A stretch of DNA of 51,526 nucleotides from Pseudaminobacter soli (ex Zhang et al. 2022) (GCF_014595955.1 NZ_JABVCF010000024.1:1-51526), one strand, 5' to 3'; counted from the first letter of the stretch, positions 25,758 to 33,924 are shown. A program made the numbers and translations. The notes: generated by a model from the sequence alone, not told the origin.

Positions 25758-26014
25758 GCCCTGCTGGCTGCATCGCGTCGGGCCTGGGCTGAATGTGGTG
25801 GTCTCAGTCCATATGTGCCGTTGATGCCACCGCCGCGATAGACCCTGTAAGGACCTCCCTGCCCTTGATTTTGTACCTGGATGACGACCGCCTGTCCGTC
25901 TTGCGGGTCCGAGTACCCGCTCCATGGTGCAGCAATGCCGCTGCCTGCAAATGCCGCGAGCACGCCTAGCGCGAAGACGCCGATGCGTGTGAAATTCGAT
26001 GATTGCGTTGTCAT
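25685..26014 (-). CDS. Small exported protein with WMGGHDDGTGRGMYMPC tail
   Basis: A 109-residue protein with a signal peptide (GVFALGVLAAFAGSGIAA, cleavage near residue 29). The mature part has a short beta-like region (GQAVVIQVQNQGQGGPYRVYRGG) and a C-terminal stretch ending RRLCWMGGHDDGTGRG-MYMPC with two Cys residues (92 and 109) that could form a disulfide. GGAG precedes the ATG at 26014. No family name is known to me. The C-terminal 24 residues and the 3' region recur at 14759-15008, so the tail is probably functional. Confidence 0.65.
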   Translation of the reverse strand: MTTQSSNFTRIGVFALGVLAAFAGSGIAAPWSGYSDPQDGQAVVIQVQNQGQGGPYRVYRGGGINGTYGLRPPHSAQARRDAASRAMPRRLCWMGGHDDGTGRGMYMPC

Positions 26015-26570
26015 GATGAATCTCCAGTAGCAGGTGAAACCTGCCAGTCCTGGACGCCCCCGCCAGCGCGACACTATCGCATCAAATCTACATTCGGCCT
26101 TGATCCATATCAGTGACAAGAGGGATATCCCGCTGACGAATTCCTGAGCTTGGGATTTGTCCATCGAACTCCGCTCGCCCCCCACGGAAATGCCCAAAAG
26201 CGCATAATTGAGCATGCCGACTCGGGTCGAGCTTTCAGTTCAGATTGCGGAGGTGATGCAGAGAACAGCGCCTGGCCGGCGTAGGGCAACGGGCGCGCCG
26301 GCCGATTCACTACCGGAGCCGAGAAGCAAACCAGGGTCCGGCGAGACGACGATGGCCTCCATGGCTGACATGGGCGGAGCTGTCGTTCGCCGGGTGTGGC
26401 AAGAACGACTGGAATGGGTCATGGCGCGCCTTCAGCGCCGTTGGCGGACCCCTTGAAGGGATTCAGCCCAGCCCTGCGCGCGACAGGCGTCGCCTCGACC
26501 GGCTCTCGCGGAATGTCGTGTGGCTAAAACTGGTGATTGACAACCACCCGGCGCAAAGCGCACTTGGCCT
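26015..26570. other. Intergenic stretch before the group II intron
   Basis: No supported gene. An 82-codon plus-strand frame (26208-26456) has a plausible C-terminal VVRRVWQERLEWVMARLQRRW but no ribosome site or family match. The bases next to the intron 3' end resemble insertion-sequence debris but were not identified. Confidence 0.4.
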
Positions 26571-26609
26571 GTCGCGGTAGGGACGACGGTTGCCCGTCGC
26601 CCCCCGCAC

Positions 26610-26643
26610 AGATCCCGGCGTGCGGCACTACCGCACCGGGCTC
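26610..26643 (-). ncRNA. Group II intron domain V (catalytic hairpin)
   Basis: A 34-base hairpin: GAGCCCGG outer strand pairing with CCGGGATCT, an inner GCGG/CCGC stem and a short loop. It contains the AGC catalytic triad near its 5' side. The stop codon (TAG) of the reverse transcriptase lies in its terminal loop, so coding and catalytic RNA overlap by 16 bases. Confidence 0.8.
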
Positions 26644-28118
26644 CTGCCTTGGGTATTGACGCGGAACCGCACGTCTGGGAGCGGATGCCGGAGGCGAGCG
26701 GGTGGGAGCCAACGATCTGTCAGCCGCTTCATCCCGGCCCAGTTCAGCGTGCGCGTTTGGCTTCTTCGCCTCAGCGTGCGGAACCAGTACCAGGCGACGT
26801 GCCTGTAGAATGAGTTGACGGCCCGGTTGTTGGTGGGAACGGCAAAGTAGTTGAGCCAGCCGTTCACGACCCGCTTCAAATAGGCTCCTTGCTCATGGAT
26901 CGCCATGTGCATCATCCGCCTGAGCGCGTCCCTGACCTCTCGCAGCTTGGCCCCAAGCCGCTCCCGCATGGTGTGCCGACGCAGGATAAACTTCCCCCTC
27001 CTGTTCACCCCGCAGATGTGCGTGAAGCCCAAGAAGTTAAAGGTCTCTGGCCGGCGACCCTGGTCGCGGCACCACTTGAGGACAAAGCGCCCGAACGCGA
27101 TCGTCCGGGTCTTGTCGGGATGCAGTTGCAGCCCGAACTGCTCCAGCCTGAGCGCGAGGTCGGCCAGGAACTGGCGCGCATCGCGCTCGAACATGAAGCC
27201 CACCACCGTGTCGTCGGCATAGCGCACCACGATCATGTCGCCGTGGGCGTTCCGCCTCCGCCACTGATGGACCCAGAGGTCATAGACATAGTGCAGGTAG
27301 ATGTTGGCCAGGAGCGGCGAGATCACCGCCCCCTGAGGCGTGCCTTGCTCAGTCGCGAGCAGGCGACCGTCTTCGAGCACGCCGGCCTTGAGCCACTTGC
27401 CAATCAGGCGCAGGAGACGCCTGTCCGCCACCCGGTGCTCCAAGAACCGCATCAGCCACTCGTGGCTCATACTGTCGAAGAACGACCGGATGTCGGCATC
27501 CACGATCCAGCGCACCTTCTTCTCCGTGATCCCGGCCGCGAGCGCGTCCAGCGCATCGTGCTGGCTGCGTCCAGGCCTGAACCCGTAAGAGAAGCCGAGG
27601 AAGTCCGTCTCGTATATGGCGCTCAGCACCTCCCCCACCGCACGCTGGACGATCTTGTCTTCCAACGCGGTGATGCCCAGCGGCCGCTTGCGGCCGTCGG
27701 GCTTGGGGATGAACTGCCGCCGCGACGGCTTCGCTCGGTAGCCACCCCTTTGCACGCGCTGATGCAGGTCATGGAGATTGTTCTCCAAGTCTGCCTCGTA
27801 GACGGCCCATGTCACGCCATCGACGCCCGGCGCCGCAGCCTTCTTCAACTGAAGGGCCGAAAAACGCAGAAGATCGACACTGACATGGTGCAGGAGGGCC
27901 GTGAACCGGACTCGTTTATCCCGCCTTGCGGCGTCACGTATGCGCTCCAGTGCGGGTGACACGCTTTCCCAGCTCTGTGTCTGGCGCGTGCCGCTCTGGT
28001 GCGCATTCCCCTTGGCCCCGCCCCTTCCCTCCATTGCCTCCGCGGCAGCAGATGCTGCGTTGTTCAGCAACTTCGCAGGTACTATGGGCTGGTCCGACTT
28101 CCCCTGAACGTTCATCAT
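26628..28118 (-). CDS. ltrA: Group II intron reverse transcriptase/maturase
   Basis: A 496-residue intron-encoded protein that helps splice the intron and copies it into DNA targets. RT blocks in order: PGVDGVTW, RRQFIPKPDGRKRPLGI, YGFRPGRSQHDAL, VDADIRSFFDSM (metal Asp), EQGTPQGAVISPLLANIYL, and the active-site YADD (about residues 300-303), then LGFTHICG. The GIIM maturase domain follows (YLKRVVNGWLNYFAVPTNN ... WLPPARLRHPLPDVRF). No HNH endonuclease domain is present. The ATG at 28118 matches the usual start of this subgroup (MMNVQGKSDQP); the region before it is intron RNA. The gene ends inside domain V. All catalytic motifs look intact. Confidence 0.93.
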   Translation of the reverse strand: MMNVQGKSDQPIVPAKLLNNAASAAAEAMEGRGGAKGNAHQSGTRQTQSWESVSPALERIRDAARRDKRVRFTALLHHVSVDLLRFSALQLKKAAAPGVDGVTWAVYEADLENNLHDLHQRVQRGGYRAKPSRRQFIPKPDGRKRPLGITALEDKIVQRAVGEVLSAIYETDFLGFSYGFRPGRSQHDALDALAAGITEKKVRWIVDADIRSFFDSMSHEWLMRFLEHRVADRRLLRLIGKWLKAGVLEDGRLLATEQGTPQGAVISPLLANIYLHYVYDLWVHQWRRRNAHGDMIVVRYADDTVVGFMFERDARQFLADLALRLEQFGLQLHPDKTRTIAFGRFVLKWCRDQGRRPETFNFLGFTHICGVNRRGKFILRRHTMRERLGAKLREVRDALRRMMHMAIHEQGAYLKRVVNGWLNYFAVPTNNRAVNSFYRHVAWYWFRTLRRRSQTRTLNWAGMKRLTDRWLPPARLRHPLPDVRFRVNTQGRSPVR

Positions 28119-28552
28119 CGGGTTGCGGGTGCGCCCTTTCCGATGCGGACCGCCGCCCCAACCAAGGCGGTGGTCGTCCAAGGGACCTCCCGGTTCCCGC
28201 GCAGGTGCCTTCCGGACGTGCAAGAGGTCTCAGACCGCGCGGGGCCAACATGGTGCTCGCCATGACGCGCCATGCTGTGTTGCCTTCCGCCTTTCTCCAC
28301 GGCGTCGGCACCCCGGATGTTCAACTTTACGCGGCTCAATGCTCTGCCCGCCCTTTCCCCTGTCAACGCTTCGCCGACACCCTTGCGGATGCCGACGCAT
28401 GACTCGGGGCCATCGTGACTGGCTTGGTCTTCGAAGTGCAGAACTTGCATCTGCTGACACCTGCCGGTTTCGCCGGCGCACGGAGAAGGTTGGAACCCGG
28501 TGTCCTCCCCTCTACCAGCGGTCTTTACGAAAACTTCGGCGAACCAAAGTCG

Positions 28553-29137
28553 CTAGCCCTGTGAAGTCATCGAGCCTGCCAGCCGTGCAACCAACCACAA
28601 CCGCGAACTGTGGATGATGTACTGCGGGCCATTGGCAAGTTTCGGCTCGTCGGCCATCCGACAGTGCGACCGCGCAAGCCGCAAGTACGAGCTGCTGTCA
28701 AACAGGATCAGCGACTTTGCGGTGGCGCGGCGGCAGACGGTCCAATGATTGAGCTTGCCGGACAGGCACGCGACAACGGCTTGGCCGGCCGTTGCCGCTT
28801 CGATCGCCCGCATCACCTGTCGCAGGGTCGGTTTGGTATGCGGCGGGATCAGCCTGCCAATCGAAATCGCCACCCCATGCGTGTCGCGCATGTATTCGAC
28901 AGCAGCGTGCGCTGCCTTGTGGAACGACTTCGTTGTAAGCCCGCAGCCGACGCCCCGCACCGCGCCGATCTCGTCATCGACCGTGCACAGCAGTTCGTAG
29001 AACAACTCCTCCCAGTCGGAGCGGCGGTAGCGCCTTTCCTCCTCGCCCAGAGCGACCCGAATGGCGTTGATGATGGCGTAGAGGCCGCAGAGCCCATCGA
29101 GCTGGCCCTGCTTAAATGGCTGGATTTCCGGTGTCAT
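28553..29137 (-). CDS. Papain-like cysteine peptidase-like protein
   Basis: A 194-residue soluble protein with a likely Cys-His-Asp active site. An oxyanion Gln and nucleophile occur in KQGQLDGLCGLYAIINAI (Q12, C17); the His is in GKLNHWTVC (H131) and an Asp/Ser strand follows in LILFDSSSY (D147), the order seen in papain-fold peptidases. Other segments (DWEELFYELLCTV, GVGCGLTTKSF) are not known to me. AGGAGG precedes the ATG at 29137, which lies 26 bases inside the end of the upstream HhH-like gene. It is the last of three coupled genes next to a tyrosine recombinase. It may cleave a protein or isopeptide substrate; the target is unknown. Confidence 0.6.
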   Translation of the reverse strand: MTPEIQPFKQGQLDGLCGLYAIINAIRVALGEEERRYRRSDWEELFYELLCTVDDEIGAVRGVGCGLTTKSFHKAAHAAVEYMRDTHGVAISIGRLIPPHTKPTLRQVMRAIEAATAGQAVVACLSGKLNHWTVCRRATAKSLILFDSSSYLRLARSHCRMADEPKLANGPQYIIHSSRLWLVARLAGSMTSQG

Positions 29138-30164
29138 CGTGGGAGGCCTCCTGTGGTCGAGGCGGATGCAGCGGTACATGTCCACAGCCGTCCCACAGTG
29201 GGCAGTCAGTCAACTGGCACGCCCCATCATCGTTGATGCGCCGCCCGTTGCATCGGGCGAGTTCACGCGATGCGCAGAAGCGCCAAACGGCATGCTCGAG
29301 CCGGCGCGGCGAGACGATGGATCCTTCGATCGCGCTGACGCGCGCGGCGAGGTCGCGGATCACCAACTCGCAGCCGCTCAGCCCGAAGCACCGCGTTCCG
29401 TATGCATGCGCTGCCCCATAGGCCGACAGGATTCCTGTCCGATGCAGGTGATTGTGCACGAGGCTGTCGACCGCCACCATCGACGCCGCGACGGCCCGCC
29501 AGTGACGACGGTCGTCACTGGTGGCAGCCATGATCCAGGCGAGCATCATGCTGGCGAGCTTTCGCGAAACACCGCGAACGGCAACAAGCAGCGCAATCAG
29601 CGCTTCGCGGCTTATGGTGGTCGGGTCTGGCTCGCATTCGCTCACCGCCAGCACCTGATCGATGAAGGCGACAAGGTCGCCGCCGCAGCGATCGCGAATG
29701 AGCAGGTACAGCGAAAAAGCCTGCTCATTCAATATCCCTTTGCGAAGCGGCAGGGCGGCGACGGGACAGGCGGGAAGTGCCGCGGGGTTGCCGCAGGTTT
29801 TGCGCGCCTTCTGATAGCGGCAGCCGACGAAGGTCTCGAAACCCTGAAGCTTCGGGCAAAGATCCCTGCCCTGCTCCAAAGATCTGGCGATGGCGGGCCA
29901 GTCGGCGGTGCCATGCTCCTCCATAAAGCGCTGAGCAGTAGCATCGGTGATGCCCTGATAGCTGAAGCCGGCCACCAGCACCGCATAGAGGGCAGCGGTG
30001 TCGTGCGCATCGATGGCGCGCCTGAGGTCTTCGTCAGCCTCCGCGTCGGACGATGGCTCGTCCAGGACCAAGCCATGACCGCTCGCCGCCTCGACGAGCG
30101 ACAGCAGCCGAGCAGCAAAGCCAGCAGCCTCGTCGACCGTCGTGACCATCAGCGAACCTTTCAT
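29112..30164 (-). CDS. HhH-GPD-like (DNA glycosylase fold) protein with two cysteine clusters
   Basis: A 350-residue protein. Residues 188-241 resemble the helix-hairpin-helix and catalytic region of HhH-GPD DNA glycosylases: ALLVAVRGVSRKLASMMLAW, with K202 where bifunctional enzymes have lysine, and AVDSLVHNHLHRTGIL with D233 at the catalytic Asp position. C103, C115, C124 and C133 could bind zinc. A C-terminal set, C305, C316, C321 and C327, recalls the iron-sulfur cluster of endonuclease III-type enzymes but with different spacing. The start overlaps the DUF3768 stop (TAATG); a second ATG at 30149 has a better ribosome site. Role in base excision or sensing of damaged DNA is inferred. Confidence 0.6.
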   Translation of the reverse strand: MKGSLMVTTVDEAAGFAARLLSLVEAASGHGLVLDEPSSDAEADEDLRRAIDAHDTAALYAVLVAGFSYQGITDATAQRFMEEHGTADWPAIARSLEQGRDLCPKLQGFETFVGCRYQKARKTCGNPAALPACPVAALPLRKGILNEQAFSLYLLIRDRCGGDLVAFIDQVLAVSECEPDPTTISREALIALLVAVRGVSRKLASMMLAWIMAATSDDRRHWRAVAASMVAVDSLVHNHLHRTGILSAYGAAHAYGTRCFGLSGCELVIRDLAARVSAIEGSIVSPRRLEHAVWRFCASRELARCNGRRINDDGACQLTDCPLWDGCGHVPLHPPRPQEASHDDTGNPAI

Positions 30165-30550
30165 TACTCGTCGGCGCGCATGATAATCAGCACGCGACGG
30201 GTGACTTCTGGGTTGGACGGATCGGGTGAGTGAAACTGCCGTTGAAGATCGTAGTAGTCGATCTTCCAGATGATGCGCACGTTCTCGACCGTCATGACGG
30301 CGCAGTCGTGCTCGCCATAGGGGTCGTTGTCCGCGTTGAAGGCAGTGAACGTGGCGACGGCCGTGGCAATCCTGCTGAGCGTCGACGGCCCAAGCGCGGC
30401 GATGCCAGGGGTGATGACGACAACGCCGCCGCGATGATGAATGCGAAGCTGGTCGTTGAGGTCGCGAATCTTGCAGCGAAGTTCGTCGCCGGCCATGCCC
30501 GGGCTCGCGTCCGCCTGATCGGGAGGTTGTGATGGTTGCTTGCGCGCCAT
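30164..30550 (-). CDS. DUF3768 family protein
   Basis: A 128-residue cytoplasmic protein matching DUF3768: IRDLNDQLRIHHRGGVVVITPGIAALG (about 28-55), VATFTAFNADNDPYGEHDCAV (about 65-85), then WKIDYYDLQ and EVTRRVLIIMRADE. The family is common on rhizobial plasmids and integrative elements next to DUF736 and DUF2958 genes; its function is unknown. GGAGAAG precedes the ATG. Its stop overlaps the next start (TAATG). The preceding recombinase gene ends 34 bases upstream on the same strand, so all four may be transcribed together. Confidence 0.85.
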   Translation of the reverse strand: MARKQPSQPPDQADASPGMAGDELRCKIRDLNDQLRIHHRGGVVVITPGIAALGPSTLSRIATAVATFTAFNADNDPYGEHDCAVMTVENVRIIWKIDYYDLQRQFHSPDPSNPEVTRRVLIIMRADE

Positions 30551-30568
30551 GTGGGCTTCTCCATTCTA

Positions 30569-30601
30569 TTGTTCATGTTTTGTTCTACAACAAACGAACA
30601 A
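30569..30601 (-). promoter_or_regulatory. TTGTTC/GAACAA inverted repeats before the DUF3768 gene
   Basis: TTGTTC at 30569-30574 and 30580-30585 faces GAACAA at 30596-30601 (spacers of 10 and 21 bases). The cluster lies at the recombinase stop and just before the three-gene cassette, a good place for an operator or recombinase arm site. Repeats this short can occur by chance in an AT-rich gap. Confidence 0.3.
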
Positions 30602-31133
30602 GCCGCCGCTGCGCCTCCGCATCTCCCTCGATGTACCCTTGGGTGGTTCGCAGTGAGCGATGGCCCGCCAGTTGCTGAACGTCGCGCAACGAGCCGCCGG
30701 CCTTGTGCACCAGGCGCGCCGCGCGCGTGATGAAGGTCCGCCGTCCCGAGTGCGACGAGCACCCGTCGAGCCCACAGCCGCGGTACCAGCGGGCGAACAG
30801 GTTGACGATGACTTTGGCGCTCATCCGGTTGCCGCGCTCGGACACGATCACCGGACCCATACGCTTGGCGGCCGCGAGTTGCGCGAGCGCGGCACGCAGC
30901 TCCGGATGGATCGGTAGGCGTCGACCGCTTCCCCGCTTTGCCGCCCAGCCCGGCAGTTCGAGCAGGTCGGCGATGGCGCGCCGCGCCGTCACAACCATGC
31001 TCCAGTCCAGCGCCGCGATCTCGCTAGCGCGTAAGCCGGCGCGGCTGCTCAACAGCACGATCGCGCGGTTTCGCATTGGCCGGCGGCCGCGGGCGACAAA
31101 CGCCAGTAGCAGCCGCAACTCGGCTGGAAGCAA
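30585..31133 (-). CDS. Tyrosine recombinase (integrase) catalytic domain
   Basis: A 182-residue protein that corresponds to the catalytic domain of phage-type integrases. The active site is complete: R35 (SRAGLRASEI), H128 and R131 (SHSGRRTF), H158 (LAGHRSLRTT) and nucleophile Y167 (QGYIEGD). The N-terminal core-binding domain is missing; short single-domain recombinases of this length do occur in rhizobia. The frame opens at a TTG (31133), and upstream in-frame sequence (RGQPAKI) still looks coding before a TGA, so the real start is uncertain or lost. It probably mobilised this island. Confidence 0.8.
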   Translation of the reverse strand: MLPAELRLLLAFVARGRRPMRNRAIVLLSSRAGLRASEIAALDWSMVVTARRAIADLLELPGWAAKRGSGRRLPIHPELRAALAQLAAAKRMGPVIVSERGNRMSAKVIVNLFARWYRGCGLDGCSSHSGRRTFITRAARLVHKAGGSLRDVQQLAGHRSLRTTQGYIEGDAEAQRRLVRLL

Positions 31134-31875
31134 GATCTTGGCCGGTTGTCCGCGCAGTGTCGGCTCGCTTCAGTTGGGGAGCCTTCACCTACGAAGTTGT
31201 CCCAAGCGGCGCTGGTGAGCGCTCGCCACACATTTGTGGACGCTTTATGATAGCATCAATGCAGTGAGATAACAACTCTAGATTGTATAGCTTTGCGGAG
31301 CGCCTCGCACTCGACGGGCAGATCAACAAGCGTGCTGTGCAGCAATCGCACAGCAGACGACGCACGAGCATGAACTCATGGCTCAATGTGCTGGCCACCA
31401 GTTGTTGGTAACCCTCGAGCCGTCAGTTCTTTTCACCTCGACTGACTTCACACGCATCCTGGGGGTTAGAGTCACGGTAACGGTAGCTGACCTGAAGCCG
31501 ACCCATTTCCACATGTCTCGAATGGCCGCTCCGCGCCTGATGTCGGCCGTAGAAGGTAGCTTTGCCTTTCCATGGAAGCAGACATTCCCGGCCGCCACGC
31601 TGGAGTTTGTGATCGCGCCATTCTTCAGCGTAGCGCCGAATGTCCAAAGGGGGCCGATGGCGTTGAAGAAGTCGACTCGTGGCGGTAGCTCTGTCGGCTT
31701 CCGATTGCGGACGAGCGGAGGCCCTGGGCCTCACGTCGGCCTCGGCACCGGTAAGCGTGTTGCCGAAATTCGCGTCATGTTGTCGGTAGAGTGTAGAGGA
31801 GAGCCCATCCCAACTCGACATTCCCGAGTTCAGTCCGCCGCAGCACCCCGGCCGCGTGAACGCTTCCTCGGTAGA
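31134..31875. other. Intergenic stretch with a repeat remnant
   Basis: No supported gene in these 742 bases. The middle contains the repeat at 31525-31650. The rest has frames with Arg/Thr-rich shadow composition. A recombinase attachment site would be expected here but no tRNA end or clear core was found. Confidence 0.45.
31525..31650 (+). repeat. Dispersed repeat, copy A (with copy at 43927-44060)
   Basis: Aligns in the same orientation with 43927-44060. Shared blocks: GCGCCTGATGTCGGCCGT, AAGCAGAC, CCACGCTGGAG and GATCGCGCC/GGTCGCGCC, ending in CCAAAGG. The copies are about 75 percent alike by eye. They flank the 12-kb region of catabolic genes. Confidence 0.7.
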
Positions 31876-32658
31876 TCAATCATTCTGGCTTCCAAGCATC
31901 TGCGAAATCCGTTTCGCGCTCTCTTTGACGAGGGTGACGACCTTGGCAATGTCGAACTCTGGCGATGCCCATTCGGCAAATGCCGTACTCAGGGCGGCGA
32001 CCGTCCGCCCCGAGGCGTCACGGATCGGAGCGCCGACCGACACGACGCCCGGTATGTTCTCGCCGGCAATCATCGCATGGCCCTGCCGCCGGACCTCCCT
32101 GATCTGCTCGATCAACACGGCGGGGTCGGTGCAGGTCCTGGGTGTCACCTGCTCGAGCGGCTCTCCCGTGAGCAGTTTCTCGACGTCATCGTCGGGAAGC
32201 CCGGCGAGCAGGACCTTTCCGAGCGCGGTGCTGTGCAGATAGGTCTCGCTTCCAGGCACGCTGCGGATGACGATCGGTCCCTCGCTTTGGGTCGAGAGGA
32301 TGTAGATCGCACGCGAGCCGCGCTGCACTCCGAGATAGCCGTTGAGCAGGTATTTCGACGCCAGCATGTCGAGTTCGGGCTTGGCCACCGAAATCAAGCG
32401 ATCCTTCTTCGTCAGGCTCCAGCCGAGACCGAAAGCCCGGTACCCGATCGAATAGCGGCGCGTGTCCGGATCCTGCGCGACGAAGTGGTTCTGCGCCAGC
32501 GTGTTGATGAGCCGCTGGACGATCGTGGCGTTTGCGTCGAGCTGCCGGGCGATCTCCCTGACGCCCATCGGCGCAGCGGCCTTGTCGAGGATCATCAGGA
32601 TGTCCAGCCCCCTTTGAAGGGACTGGCTGCTTCCCGTGGACTTTGCGCGTGGTTCCAT
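31876..32658 (-). CDS. IclR family transcriptional regulator
   Basis: A 260-residue regulator. The N-terminal winged helix-turn-helix (SLQRGLDILMILDKAAAPMGVREIARQLDANATIVQRLINTL, described as residues 13-54) is followed by the IclR effector domain: PELDMLASKYLLNGYLGVQRGSRAIYI, LHSTALGKVLLAGLPDDDV and the signature segment VVSVGAPIRDASGRTVAALS near 225. Effector domains of this family bind small organic acids. It lies 27 bases after the M24 hydrolase gene on the same strand and probably controls that gene and the divergent TctCBA operon. Candidate operator repeats lie in 33925-33990. Confidence 0.93.
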   Translation of the reverse strand: MEPRAKSTGSSQSLQRGLDILMILDKAAAPMGVREIARQLDANATIVQRLINTLAQNHFVAQDPDTRRYSIGYRAFGLGWSLTKKDRLISVAKPELDMLASKYLLNGYLGVQRGSRAIYILSTQSEGPIVIRSVPGSETYLHSTALGKVLLAGLPDDDVEKLLTGEPLEQVTPRTCTDPAVLIEQIREVRRQGHAMIAGENIPGVVSVGAPIRDASGRTVAALSTAFAEWASPEFDIAKVVTLVKESAKRISQMLGSQND

Positions 32659-32685
32659 GAGACCAGATCCGGTTGTCGAGGAGTC

Positions 32686-33870
32686 TCAGGCGGGAACGAC
32701 GCGCAGAGACCGATCGATCGTTGAAAAGAGTTCGAAGCCGTTGTCGGCGAGGAGCCCCGTGTCCTCGACCATCATGCCGCCCCAGCCCGGCTCGTAATAC
32801 GGGGTCTCCAGGCAGAATGTGCTGCCCGCCTGAAGAATGTCCGAGCTTTCCGGCATGATCACGGGCGCCTCATACACTGCCATGCCGATGGCGTGCCCGA
32901 TGTGCTGGCGGCGATATGGCCGGAATCCCTTTGCCTCAACTGCCGTGACCCCGATGTCGAAAACGTCGCGGGCGCGCACGCCCGGCTTCATCGCGTCGAT
33001 CGTGACGTCGAGCCCCTCGAGCAGCGCGGCGTAGCGCTCCGCCTGAAGCTTGGTGGGCTCGCCGATGACGGCCGTGCGGGCCATGTCGGATTTGTAGCCG
33101 TAATAGCTGCATCCGACATCGAAGCGCAGCAGGTCGCCCGCCGCCAGGGGCCGTTCCGTGCTCATCGCGTCTGCCAGCGCGCTGCGTAGGCCGCCGACGA
33201 CCGTGACGTTGCGCGGCAGGCCGCCGCCGAGCGACATGTGCGAAGCGACCACGGAAGCTATCGCCTTGTCGGTGACGCCCACGGCCGCGGCGGCGATGCC
33301 GGCCTCGATGGCGCGCTCGGTGATGAGGGTCGTGTAGCGGAGGAGTTCGACCTCCAGCGGCAGCTTGCGAGAACGCAAGGCGAGCATCCAGGGCGTGACG
33401 TCAGCCACCGGCCCGAAGTTTGCCGCGAGGGCGTCCAACGCTCCCTTCGTGAGATATGCCTGCTCCGCCAGCACGCTTTTCGCCTTCACTCGGCCCAGCG
33501 CCTCCTTGATCGCATCGTCGAAGGACCCGTGCCGCGTCTCGGTGTGCGACGACGGCGTGTCGCCGCTGAAGAAGAATTTTCCGAACGTGTGAATCCTGTC
33601 CGGCGCGAGGCCCGCATCGATGGCCGGTGCAAAGTCCGCCGCCGGAGCGACCAGCATCACGTCGTCCAGCGTGACGAGCGCGGCATAGCTGTAGCGCCGG
33701 TTGATCGTCGCGCCCATGCTCTCGTAGCCGGTGGCATAGAGCACGTTCTCCGGGCTCGCGACGACGAGCAGGTCGAGATCGTCGGCCGCCATCTGGCGGC
33801 GGGTTCGGTCGAGCCTCTCTCCAGCGAGCGTTGCGATCTGAGCGGCCAAAGCGGCGCCGGTTTGTAGCAT
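32686..33870 (-). CDS. M24 family metallo-hydrolase (creatinase/Xaa-Pro peptidase type)
   Basis: A 394-residue cytoplasmic protein with an N-terminal creatinase-type domain (MAADDLDLLVVASPENVLYATGY) and a C-terminal pita-bread domain. All five metal ligands are present: two Asp in RFDVGCSYYGYKSDMART, His in QHIGHAIGM, Glu in FCLETPYYE and Glu in GGMMVEDTG. Such enzymes cleave X-Pro bonds or non-peptide C-N bonds (creatine, ectoine derivatives). The ATG at 33870 is the most family-like start, though its ribosome site is weak and a GTG lies 15 bases upstream. It is divergent from the importer operon, which suggests that it processes the imported compound. Confidence 0.9.
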   Translation of the reverse strand: MLQTGAALAAQIATLAGERLDRTRRQMAADDLDLLVVASPENVLYATGYESMGATINRRYSYAALVTLDDVMLVAPAADFAPAIDAGLAPDRIHTFGKFFFSGDTPSSHTETRHGSFDDAIKEALGRVKAKSVLAEQAYLTKGALDALAANFGPVADVTPWMLALRSRKLPLEVELLRYTTLITERAIEAGIAAAAVGVTDKAIASVVASHMSLGGGLPRNVTVVGGLRSALADAMSTERPLAAGDLLRFDVGCSYYGYKSDMARTAVIGEPTKLQAERYAALLEGLDVTIDAMKPGVRARDVFDIGVTAVEAKGFRPYRRQHIGHAIGMAVYEAPVIMPESSDILQAGSTFCLETPYYEPGWGGMMVEDTGLLADNGFELFSTIDRSLRVVPA

Positions 33871-33924
33871 GCGTGCGGTTCCCACATCGAATGTTTCTGG
33901 CTCGCGCCGTAAGGCGACGCGGCA

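Larger units (their letters stand above)
26571..28481 (-). mobile_element. Group II intron (retroelement), about 1.9 kb
   Basis: On the minus strand the element begins GTGCGCC at 28481, the classical group II 5' end, and ends ...CCGCGAC at 26571. Domain V is a clean 34-base hairpin (26643-26610) starting GAGCCCGG and containing the AGC triad. Domain VI (26609-26574) has a GCGG...CCGC stem with an unpaired A in CCCTACC as branch point. The encoded reverse transcriptase fills domain IV. Both ends are inferred from motifs; EBS/IBS pairings were not checked. Confidence 0.75.

Noticed and set aside
26208..26456. 82-codon plus-strand frame next to the intron
   Set aside because: No ribosome site or recognised family; may be transposase debris, but evidence is too thin.
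26889..27959. Plus-strand frame of 356 codons
   Set aside because: Shadow of the reverse transcriptase gene, whose motifs are all on the minus strand.
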